From contig CP075493.1 in the NCBI GenBank assembly GCA_021613535.1, positions 17,360,001 through 17,424,000 on the forward strand: 64,000 bases of DNA. The letters run 5' to 3'. Origin of the DNA: Adineta vaga (lineage: Eukaryota; Rotifera). A model generated the notes under the pieces. The model saw nothing but the letters and a program-made list of their open reading frames with translations. It was not told where the DNA came from and made no database searches. Shown here piece by piece: positions 34,162-44,288 of this stretch; within the stretch, counting starts at the first letter, position 1, and each line of letters starts with the position of its first letter. A program made the translations under genes and the position numbers.

Positions 34162-37100
34162 ATGACTTATTTGAAATTTTTTGGATTTTTTACATTACAT
34201 ATTCTCTATATTATTGAAATGAATTGTTTTATTGAACACTACAAGTTTGAACATACAATGCATTTTGGACAATCAACAATGTATCGAGATTGTTTTTTGA
34301 TGCCAATAGAATATGGTAATTACAAAAATCGATATATCGAACATGTTGACAATTATATTTATTATTGCATTCGAACTGAAAAGAGACGAGAAGGTGTGCG
34401 ACCGAGAAATTGTAATTCGGGAGGCAAAAAACATTCGTTTGAAACCTTATATAAAGAACGTACGTATATACACGTAAATGAATTATCAATTAATATATAG
34501 AAGAAATAGAAAATATTTTATTGTTTATTTTCTCATTTTAGGTCGTAATGAAGATTGGTTGATTAAAGAAAATATTCCTTCTGATATGGTTGATGCTTAT
34601 GGTGAATATTTCATTCTAAGAAAATCGAATAACTCAAAATCAAATGAAATGCATCGAAATTTTGTATGTATATGTATACCAGACAAAGGTAAGTTTAAAA
34701 TCGAAGAAAATTTTAACAATTTTTTAAAAATATAATCCACTTTTCATTTATCAATGTATTTGAACAAATTAGTTTTTTTTTCAAATTTTCTTTATTTTAT
34801 TAGCGATTGGTCAATACTGTGAATATAATTTTCCGTTTCTAAATCAAATAGAGTTTGATAACTTTATTAAATTACTTGATTGGTATATTGATAATCGTAT
34901 AAAGTTTTCATTGATTTCACATCCATCACCTTGTTATACACTTCTTGGATCATTATGTTTGGATAAATTTAATAAAGAAAAATGTCTTGATTGGCGTGAT
35001 ATTTGTGATGGAAAATGGGATTGTTTAAATGGTGAAGATGAAAGACAATGTATACAATTAGAAATGAATTCATGTAATTCACAAATTGAATTTCGATGTC
35101 GAAATGGTTTATGTATTCCTCGTGTTTTTCTTTTTGATGGTGATTTTGATTGTTTGGATGGAAGTGATGAAAGACGGGAATTTGAAGATAAATTTTGTTA
35201 TGAATTAGCACAATTTGATTGTACTGAACGAATTTGTCCTTATAATACATATTCTTGTGGTGATGGACAATGTATTCATTGGAAAGATAATATTGATTAT
35301 GAAAATATGGACATTTTTCTTCAATATTCAGAAGAAATACCTGGTTGTATCAATAAAAAGAATTTATGGAAAACTAAAATTACTTTTGATCAACATCAAA
35401 TGAATCAATTAGTAATAGATAAAACATGTGAACAATATCCTTTTCATTTTCATCGATGTTTTATTTCACAAGAATGTATATCCAAATATCGTTTGTTAGA
35501 TGGATATTTTGATTGTTTAGATAAATCTGATGAAAATATAACAGATTTTAAATTAATCATTGATAAATCATTTTTAAAAGATCGTTATGATTGTGAAACA
35601 ACCTCTGGTATGACAATGCTCCATCTTCTTGGTAAGTTTTATTTTATTTTATAGTTAACATGTCTTTCAATATGTTTCGTATAGGCGATGGGCAAACTCA
35701 ATGCACTGACGGATCAGATGAGATAAATACATGGATTAATTGGAAATTGATTGAATGTCAACGTGCAACAGATGACGGATGTCAAACACTCAAAGAAGCT
35801 TCTTCATGGAAAAATAATTTGAAAAGTTTAATGTTACCTTTTAATAGATTATGTAATACTCTATGGGATATGCCTTATGGATTTGATGAAATGTATTGTG
35901 CTGATGGTCAATGGAATTGTTCACCAAAATGGATAAAATATAATCGATCGGATATATCGATTTGGAATGGTAATTGTGCACCGAAAAAATCTCAATGTGA
36001 TGGTGAATGGGATCATCCTGATGGACGAGATGAATGGAATTGTTCACCGAAGAATAGAACTGGAAGGTAAATAACATATGATTATTTCGAGTATTTATAA
36101 TGTCGGAAATATATTTATGTGAATTTTTTATTATTTTCAGATTTGTTCCATCACAAGCATTTAAATGGCCTTGTCAAAATGTGTTAACAAAAGAAAAAAT
36201 TGATATTTTTCTCCATCGACATCTTCTTGCTGATGGAAAAATTGATTGTGTTGGTGGACAAGATGAAAGATATACATTTACATGTCAAGATGGTTTACAA
36301 ATTCAAAATCGATTTCGTTGTACAAATGGAACTTGTATATTAGAGCAATTTCTTTGTAAGTTTTTCATGTATAAACTAATAAACGAATTTCTTTTAAATA
36401 TCGAATGTTTTTTTAGGTGATGGAATATATGATTGTTTGAATGGTGAAGATGAATTGAATTTATATTGTGTCACAAATCATAGTCAAACATTCTTATTTA
36501 GAAACGATACATGTAATTCTCAAGGTTTTTTTGATTGTGGTGATAGATGCTTGACGATTGGTAACCGATGTGATGGTAGGATCGATTGTCGAAGCAATGA
36601 CAATGATGAACAATTTTGTCATGCTGGAAGAACAAATAGCAGAAAGTATTCAACAACGATAAAAACGACAAAAATAATTCGAAAAAAACGACAGATAAGT
36701 GATACATATAAAACGTGGATATGTTATCTTGGTTTGTATGTTAACTTGGGATCTGATGTGTCTAGTAAAAATGAAAGATGTTTTTGTCCACCGAACACTT
36801 TTGGTGATCATTGCGAATTTTATACACATCATATAACTATTGTATTTACATTGGATATGACAATAGATATTACTAAAACAAATACTACGGGAATTCGAGT
36901 TGTTACTCTTCTTGAATATCAAAGAAAAATAATTGATTTTATGATATTATCTTACAATCCATTTCAATTACCATTGAAAAGAAAACAACGTTTTTATTTG
37001 TTTTATCCATGGTCATTATTAAAAACTATTCGTCAATCATCTTCTCAAGATTATTCAGTTATTTTTCATCTATACAATGTTTCTCAAAATAAAATTGATC

Positions 37101-39375
37101 TTCTTTCTATTTGGAAATATCCAGTGAAATTTCCATTTCTACCTTCTTTTCGTGTTACTGCTCAACTAATATTTCGTCATTCTTCGATGTGTTCTAATAA
37201 AATGATTCATAATTGTGGATTACATAGTACTGGATGTTATATGATCGATGAAACAACACCATATTGTCAATGTGAATCACCTTGGTATGGATCAAAATGT
37301 TCCGAACGGCCTTCGATTAATCCTTGTGCTAACTATAGTCTATATTTTCCTGCATATCGTTATGGTTTAAATGTTATTGACGATTTCATGTGTGTATGTA
37401 CAGGCAATACAAAAGGTCGTAGATGTTATATTTCAGTTTGGAATAACGTAGTTGCATTTATCAAAAAAAATTATACATGCTACAATGTAATACAAAATGA
37501 CTATGATATAGATTCATTTAGCAGACATTGCATATGTCCACCAAATTTATATGGACCTGAGTAAGTCATATTAAAAATATGATTTTATTATTTTTTATAT
37601 CATATCATTTTATAGTTGTGATAGAACTGCAGCCTCAATAAGATTTAATGTTTCGAATTTAACTGTAGATAAATCATCAATATTTATATTACAATTAAAT
37701 AATTGGAATTGGTATAATGAATCTTCTCGAATGATTATTTCTATACAACAATTTATTACTATTGAAAATAATGCATTAAATATATTTATTTCTGATGCAA
37801 AATTGTCAGATACAATTCTTTTGAAAATTTATAGAAATAATTATGATAATCATAGAAGAATTTATGATATATTCATATTTCGGTATAATTATCTTAAACA
37901 ATCAAGTCATTATTATGTAACTATGGAAAATCGATGTTATCATATTCAAGAATTAAATCATTTAATTCAATTTAATATAAAAAATAATCAATCTTTAAAA
38001 GAATTGATGAATACATTTAAATATTATCATCGACCTTGTCAATATAAGAATATTTCATGTTTCTATGATGAACATACTTATTTTTGTATGTGTAATAAAA
38101 TAGATCATTTGGCATCTTGTGCATTATATGATTTCTTTTTTGAACGTTGTAATTATTGTAAGTTTATGAAAAGAATTTCTATATTGATAAAAATATTATT
38201 TCTTATTTTGTTTTATCAGGTTTAAATAAAGGTTTATGTTTACTTGGAAATAAAATGAATGATTATAATGATTTTATTTGTCAATGTCCTCGTTGTTATC
38301 ATGGAATATTATGTCATTATCGAACAGCACAATTTGGTTATTCACTTGAAGCATTAATAACTTCAAATGATGAAAAGAAAGATTTTGAAAATAAGAAATT
38401 AATTCTTTGGAAATTAATCTATTTATCAATAGTTATTTTCATGATGATCATTGGTTTTCTAAGTAATATTTTATCTTATATAACTTTTTGTCATTCAACT
38501 ATAAATCGTTCATCGATTATTTATATTTTTATATGTATTTGTATATCAAATCAAATATGTCTTATTAGTCTTGTCATACAAATTATTTATGTTCTTCTAA
38601 ATGAAAATAATATCATTGAAAATACTATTATTAATCTTATTCTTTGTAAAACTATACCATATGTTGTTAAAACATCAACTTATATTAGTAAATGGTCAAT
38701 TGCATGTGTTAGTTTAGTACGTCTTCAAAAAACAACAATAAAAAATTCAATTTCAACTTCAAAACATTTATCGAGTACAGACAAAAAACATGTTAAGTTA
38801 TTTTTGAATATTGAAATTTGTTTGTTTTGAATAATTATTTGTTTTAGATATTATTATACATGATATGCATAATTTTAATCATTGGTTGTACAACAACAGA
38901 AATATTCTTTCATCGATTAATTGAAATCAAAGAATCAGTTGTACAATGTGCAATTGATTATTCGATCTTTTGGAATCGTATAGATACAATTCTTTTATTT
39001 ATTCATCATTTAGTACCATTTACAATATATGTTTATTCGTTTTTTATGATTATTCGATCGTTAGCACAAAGTAAATCATTAACACAACAACAATCATTTC
39101 TCATTACATTTTGGAAACAAATTAAAAAATGTAAAAATCAAATCATTTCTCCTCTTCTAATGATTCTTTCAACATTACCACAAATAATTACCGTCTTTTC
39201 TATTGATTGTGATCAATGGTATAATATGTGGGTTCGTTATATTGTACTTTCTATGTATCTCATTGCTCATAGTCCTGATTTATTGACATTTTTTCTATTT
39301 ATTTATCCATCAACAGTTTTCAAAAACGCTTTTACAAAAACAATTATTGGTAAACGACTATCCATTATACTATAA
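34162..39375 (+). CDS. Receptor with LDLa and EGF-like ectodomain and C-terminal seven-helix domain, nine exons
   Basis: Exons inferred from GT-AG borders and phase: 34162-34459, 34542-34688, 34804-35631, 35685-36066, 36141-36355, 36417-37560, 37616-38157, 38220-38791, 38848-39375. The start gives a hydrophobic leader (FFGFFTLHILYIIEM). The ectodomain has an EGF-like piece (CICIPDK..IGQYC), then about eight LDL-receptor class A modules recognisable by C..G.C and CDG..DC..G.DE (for example CDGKWDCLNGEDERQC, LFDGDFDCLDGSDE, CDGIYDCLNGEDE, CDGRIDC). Further EGF-like modules follow (CFCPPNTFGDHCE, CQCESPWYGSKC, CQCPRCYHGILC). The C-terminal 330 residues hold seven hydrophobic helices, starting IYLSIVIFMMIIGFLSNILSYITF and ending LLTFFLFIYPSTVF. 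This is a surface receptor of a rotifer-expanded adhesion-like GPCR class. No GPS cleavage motif was recognised. No internal stop was seen after splicing. Confidence 0.82.
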
Positions 39376-39961
39376 ATCAATATCATATATAAACTGATGA
39401 TCATCTTATATTATCTGGAGAATTAAGTTATGGATTTGATAGGGTGACATTTATATGTAAATATGCTACAATTCCACTTAATCTGTAGAATACTATCAAG
39501 TGCCTAAATATTCTGTTCATCGAGCATTAAAACATTTCCTATTCTTCGTTGATTAATATACGTATAAAACATGTCCACACGGTTTTCTTTTATTTTCATC
39601 ATACAAATAAATAACGTTTAAAAAAATAGAAAACGAAACTTTACTCGTTCTATCGTATACTTAACTTTAAAAAGATGGGTGTGGGTGAATGTTTTCTGGG
39701 CTGCTTCATTCGCCCACACCCTCAAGTTTCCGTATTTTTCCGACTAGAGGGTGTGAGGGTGAATTATGAAAGAAAACAGCGTCACCCTTGCACTCCTAAA
39801 AAATATTTCAACGAGAAAAAATTCTCTTGAAAAGTGAAAATATTTTTTTATTTGTTTTTTTCGTTCTTTGATTTACTCTCGGTATTTATGGAAATAAATT
39901 CATTTCATTCCTATACAAATACATATCGGTACGTTTTCTTTTCTAACAAATTATTGGACAT
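39376..39961. other. Intergenic with two fold-back repeats
   Basis: GATGGGTGTGGGTG faces CGCCCACACCCTCAAG at 39675-39726, and GAGGGTGTGAGGGTG faces GTCACCCTTGCACTC at 39746-39793. No gene was recognised. Confidence 0.6.
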
Positions 39962-41164
39962 ATGACGACGGCAAGTAGTAAAAGACAATGTTTTATTTGT
40001 TACAAAGATAAAATCGTTTATCATTGTGAAGGATGTGAAAAAGATTTTTGTCTTAATCATATAACTGAACATCGTCAAAAACTTCGTGTAGAATTAAATG
40101 AAATGAAAATTGATCGTGATATATTTCAACAAGCAATTCGTCAAGAACGACAAAAACCAGAAAATGAGGTTTTAATTGAACAAATTAATCGATGGGAAGA
40201 AAAGTCCATTCTCAAAATAAAACAAACAGCAAAATAATGTCGAGAAATATTAATAAAATATCCTAATAATCAATTATTAATAATTGAAAGAAATTTTAAT
40301 GAATTAACTGAACAAATGAAACAATTTCAACAAAAAATTAATTTAATGAAATTGATTTAAATCAATTGAGAAATCAATTAACACATCTAACTAAAACAAC
40401 TTATTCAACCATTGAATATTTCTATTCAACATAATATATTACCATCAGCATTTCTTAATGAAATTTCAGTTATTTCATTTGGTAAGTGTAAACAAATAAA
40501 CTGATAAGTAATGTCATGATTATCAATACTATTTTTCCTCAAACTATAATCAAAATATAAACACGTTTTTCGAAGTTTTTCAATTCTTTTAAAGATTTTT
40601 CCATGTACTCAAAGCATTGACATAGTTCATTGAAGAATTCTAAAAGATTGATAGGCATCGTAATCTCAACTACTTGTACTTTCAATTGATTTGATTCATA
40701 AAAAATATTTTTCAATTTACTTTTTTCTGAACAATTAAATCTGAATAAATTTTCGATTTTAAGCACAAATCAAATGGAATCAAGAAGGAATTACTGTTAT
40801 TGGAAAAAATGGAAAAGGACAACAATTAAATCAAGTTAATTCTCCTAATGGAATATTTATTGATAATCATAAAACAACTTATATTACTGATCGTAATAAT
40901 CATCGTATTATTCAATGGAAATGTAATGAAAAAGAAGGAGATTGTATTGCAGGAGGATATGGAAAAGGAAATGAAATGTTTCAATTGAATTGTCCATCGG
41001 ATATTCTTATTGATCAAGAAAACAATTATTTAATTATTGCTGATCAAGGAAATAGACGTGTGATACGTTGGACAATTGAACAGAAAAAATCTCAAGAAAT
41101 TCTTCTTTCTAATATTGATTGTTCGAATTTAGCTATGGATGAAAATGGTTTTATTTATTTTTGA
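39962..41164 (+). pseudogene. B-box/NHL-repeat protein, cut by telomere-like repeat
   Basis: The N terminus holds a B-box-like zinc module CFICYKDKIVYHCEGCEKDFCLNH, followed by a coiled-coil region. After an intron (donor GTAAGT at about 40482; the acceptor before about 40766 is uncertain) come three NHL propeller blades: GKGQQLNQVNSPNGIFID..YITDRNNHRIIQW, GKGNEMFQLNCPSDILID..YLIIADQGNRRVIRW and IDCSNLAMDENGFIYF. The frame has a TAA at 40235-40237 and a likely frameshift near 40350. At 41161 the third blade passes straight into a TTGAGGGTGTGGG palindrome, removing the remaining blades. Intact relatives in rotifers have a full six-bladed propeller. Confidence 0.68.
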
Positions 41165-41247
41165 GGGTGTGGGTGTGGGGTGAGGGTGTGGGGTGAGGGT
41201 GTGGGTGTAGATGTGAGGGAAGAACATATACCCACACCCACCCTCAA
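41161..41247. repeat. Long telomere-like fold-back repeat truncating the NHL gene
   Basis: The left arm holds GAGGGTGTGGGTGTGGGG and repeats; the right arm is CCCACACCCACCCTCAA. The loop GTAGATGTGAGGGAAGAACATATA matches that at 33190-33215. Confidence 0.85.
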
Positions 41248-41786
41248 TTTATTACTAAGTTGATAATTCTCACAAAATGTTCAAGTATGTTTTAACTCAT
41301 AAATATTTGTTAAATAGTGTCATTTGTGTCTTTCTATGTCACTGTATTTATCCGAAAAATTCTTAATTCTTTTGCCACTAAAACAGTCGTAATGTACGTA
41401 GAAAAATGACCATAGAATAATATATTCTAACTATTTTATAAGTCACAATTTGAACAGTAAATATTTCACAGATTTGTGATCGAGCATAGATCGCAGTATC
41501 AATACAATCAGACATAATTATTTAACCGTATGAGTTATATCATCGTGAAAGATTATCAAGCATAGAGTCGATTTTCTTCTCGATTTAAATCATGAAATAA
41601 TATCTCATCTCGATGATATGGATGCGAGAATGACGGTTATATTGAAGAGATAACTTGATCCCTCACCCTCACTCCGATTGTTTATGATTTTCTGACTGTT
41701 TCTCTTTCATTTCGTAAAGCTCTATAAATATTTTTATTATAAAAATTATAGATATTATCATCCAAATATCTCGTTTGAGAAAAGCA
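41248..41786. other. Intergenic, no gene recognised
   Basis: AT-rich DNA between two telomere-like palindromes. A short CCCTCACCCTCACTCC half-repeat lies near 41660. Confidence 0.5.
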
Positions 41787-41906
41787 TCTTGAGGGTGTGG
41801 GTGAGGGTGTGGGTGTGGGTGTGGGTGGGTGCGGGTGTGGGTGTGGGCGTATATTCTTCCCTCCCGGCCTCGCCCACACCCTCACCCACACCCACACCCT
41901 CAAGAT
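41787..41906. repeat. Longest telomere-like fold-back repeat (120 bases)
   Basis: The left arm begins CTTGAGGGTGTGGGTGAGGG and continues as (GTGTGG)n; the right arm ends CCCACACCCACACCCTCAAG. The centre GTATATTCTTCCCTCCCGGCCTC contains the reverse complement of the GAAGAACATATA loop motif. The hammerhead at 41926 follows after 19 bases. Confidence 0.9.
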
Positions 41907-41925
41907 CAGCATCCCTACCGAAACA

Positions 41926-41975
41926 GAGCCATCTGATGAGACCCTTTAGCAAGGTCGAAATCGGTCATGGTTGCT
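41926..41975 (+). ncRNA. Hammerhead ribozyme, type I layout, copy 3
   Basis: On the plus strand, helix I 5' is GAGCCAT, the core CTGATGA lies at 41933-41939, helix II is GACC, nine-base loop, GGTC (all pairs intact), GAAA is at 41957-41960, and a minimal helix III ATCGGT precedes the cleavable C at 41966. Helix I 3' is ATGGT. The core is intact. It lies between the long telomere-like palindrome and a CCACAGCCTCACCCTCCACACCC stretch. Confidence 0.88.
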
Positions 41976-42019
41976 ATACTCAGGCACAACCACAGCCTCA
42001 CCCTCCACACCCTTAAATG

Positions 42020-42336
42020 AGAGTAATAACATGCTGCCATACGTTTCTTCTGTTTTCGGAAGATCCTCTATTGAGATTTTTACAAAGAAAGTAGGCGAAT
42101 CTTTTATTCAAACTTAATTAAGCCTGTCCAGCAGTTGATCAAACAGAATGACAATGTACTATCCTACGCATTCGAATATCAATCGTTCATACTACCTAGA
42201 GAGCGTAAAAGTGAGGCTATGCTCTAAAAATAGATTCAGTTCTAGGAATGTTCATTACGCTACATAAAGTTTCATTGTCATATTGTAATATAATAGCATC
42301 ATACAAAATCGGTTTGTTTCTATGAGAACTTGTTTT
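42020..42336. other. Intergenic, no gene recognised
   Basis: Nothing recognised between the ribozyme flank and the 3' end of the NHL gene on the minus strand. Confidence 0.45.
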
Positions 42337-43250
42337 TTATTGGATTGAAAATCGTTGAACACGATAATTCTTGCGATCGATGACGTACATATTACCATGT
42401 CGATCAAACGATAAACCGACGGGTTCGTGCAACTGGTTTGCTTGACTTCCTCGACCATTGTTACCAACAACTACCTGTCCCTCAGAATCACCTTTGCGCC
42501 AACGCATTACTCGATCATTTAGTTCATCCGCTACATAGACTGTACCTGCTGTGTCGACGAACAGTCCTCCTGGATGCGACAGTTGTGACAAAGCATTACC
42601 TCGTCCTCGACCACCAGCAACGACAATTCCCTCTTGTGCACCCTTGATCCACTTCATCACACGATAATTGAAGTAGTCAGAGACGTAGACAGAATGATCT
42701 TGATCAACAAAGACATAAGTGGGTCGATTGAATTGATTGGAACGTTCACCTCGCCCATTGCCGCCCGCTACCACTGTTCCGTTAGTTTCTCCCAATCGAT
42801 ATCGCCGTACTTCATCCTTATCGTAATGAGTGATGTAGAGAAATCTCTGATCGTCCATCGTTAACCTTCCACAATCGATGTTCTCAATGATCGTTTCTCC
42901 ATTTGCTCGATTTCCACGATACCACCGCACCACTCGTCTGTTTCAGTGATCGCTGACGATAAAACTGTCTGTCTCTTTATCAAAAACTATATCTCTTGGG
43001 TTATTTAGTTGATCAGTTCTGTTTCCTGATCCGTGGCCACCGGCAATCACTTGGCCAATCGTTGCACCAGGCTTCCATTCCACAATACGATGATTTCCTC
43101 CGTCAGCGATGTACATAGTTTGGTCATTATCGATGTAGAGACCGTATAAATAACTAAGCTGATGTAATCCATCTCCTCGTTCACGACTTCCAGCAACAGT
43201 GACTCCGTTCTCTGTCCATCGGGCATTCAGAGGAATGTTCGGGATAGCTA
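42337..43250 (-). pseudogene. NHL-repeat beta-propeller protein with one nonsense codon
   Basis: The minus-strand frame encodes about six NHL blades with the repeating pattern NQL..P.GL.VD...TVYVAD..N.RVMRW..G...G.VVAGGNGRG. Examples are QLSYLYGLYIDNDQTMYIADGGNHRIVEW, QFNRPTYVFVDQDHSVYVSDYFNYRVMKW and QLHEPVGLSFDRHGNMYVIDRKNYRVQRF. The last blade ends at the stop at 42337. A TGA at 42945-42943 lies inside blade 2 or 3 (VSDH*NRRVVRW); otherwise the frame is clean to the acceptor-like TTATAG near 43250. The N-terminal exon or exons are not identified. The GC content is higher than in the neighbouring AT-rich genes. Confidence 0.72.
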
Positions 43251-43823
43251 TAAAGTCATTTAATAATAGAATGATTATCGCATTTATGTGTCGAAAGGAA
43301 AGCTATAAATTTCTTTGAAATTACAGGTGTAGATATTAGAGACGCAGAACACTCACTCGTTTGTGAACATAAGTTATCTCTACGCAGTAGTAATGAATCC
43401 AGAAAAACATAGTTCTTTTGATTATGTCTATATAGCAAGCAGTTTTTACGTTTTTGCGCAGTACAGACGTCAAAAAAGAGTGGAAGAATAATTCTACTAC
43501 TTAAGGTTCCGAGATGAATACCTAACCTTGAAAAAGTTTTGCCAAACCTCTAAAAAAAGTTATCAAAGTCATCCAATCTGATATTCTCCGTCCCAGACAC
43601 AATGACAGTTGGGCACGTCCAATTCCGATACAGACGAGTGCACATCAATTCGAACCCTAAATTTCAGAAATCATTATCAGATTAGTTGCAGGTTTCATCG
43701 AAAAAAAGTCTATATTTCTGCATAAATTTCTAGCTTTAGCTTCATGTATCCTACAGAAAGCAACATCGTTAGATCCAGAATAGAATTCTGTCTGAAACAA
43801 AACCCACTAGAACTGTCAGATAG
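43251..43823. other. Possible upstream part of the NHL gene; nothing recognised
   Basis: No conserved domain or clear start for the NHL gene was identified here. Confidence 0.4.
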
Positions 43824-44288
43824 CTATAAAGGCGAATCAGGACAAGTTCTATCAAACTGAGTATCAACTTTACCAAGACAAATCTTGACGAGTTTCTCAT
43901 CAATGTAATCGAAAACATCTTGATATTTCATGGTTACTAAAATTGGTGGATCCCCACCAAGTGCAGTGGCCCATGGTTGATGGAGTGCAACTTGCCCACA
44001 ATAAACAATGATTGGCACATTCACACAAATCTTTCTGCATTCATCCGCAAATTGTTGTCCACCTTCTGCGCCGTTTGTAATGATAACACATTTGATATTT
44101 CCTGATGTCGCTTTACGTTTAAAAAGTTTTAATGCATCGTCTGACGTTCTAATGGCATATATATTAAAATGATATGTATATTTTAAACGTTCAAGTAATT
44201 CTACATTTCGGGCATCGGTAATTTGTGAATTCCGCCATAATACAAATTTATTCTCAAGACGAAGTCCAACTATATAGAGTGGTAGTAT
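43824..44288 (-). pseudogene. Receiver-like tail separated from the PARP domain by a TAG codon
   Basis: The frame directly continues that of the PARP gene after the TAG at 44291-44289 and stays open for about 154 codons: LPLYIVGLRLENKFVLWRNSQ, LLERLKYTYHFNIYAIRTSDDALKLFKR, KCVIITNGAEGG, CVNVPIIVYCGQ and FDYIDEKL. The alternating hydrophobic strands and helices look like a response-receiver-type Rossmann domain without the phospho-acceptor pattern. I believe similar PARP-plus-tail proteins are frequent in bdelloids, but a search is needed. The TAG, possibly from CAG, would truncate the protein just before this domain. Confidence 0.55.

Noticed and set aside
36498-36922. Minus-strand His/Tyr-rich frames inside the receptor gene
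   Set aside because: They are shadows of the LDLa/EGF exons; the plus strand has conserved modules and matching splice phases.
40539-40766. Minus-strand frame within the intron-like stretch of the B-box/NHL gene
   Set aside because: No family resemblance and no supporting start or splice context; it may be a small insertion but is not supported as a gene.
41682-42016. Val-Trp- or Pro-Thr-rich frames across 41.7-42.0 kb
   Set aside because: They are translations of the TGTGGG palindrome, not proteins.
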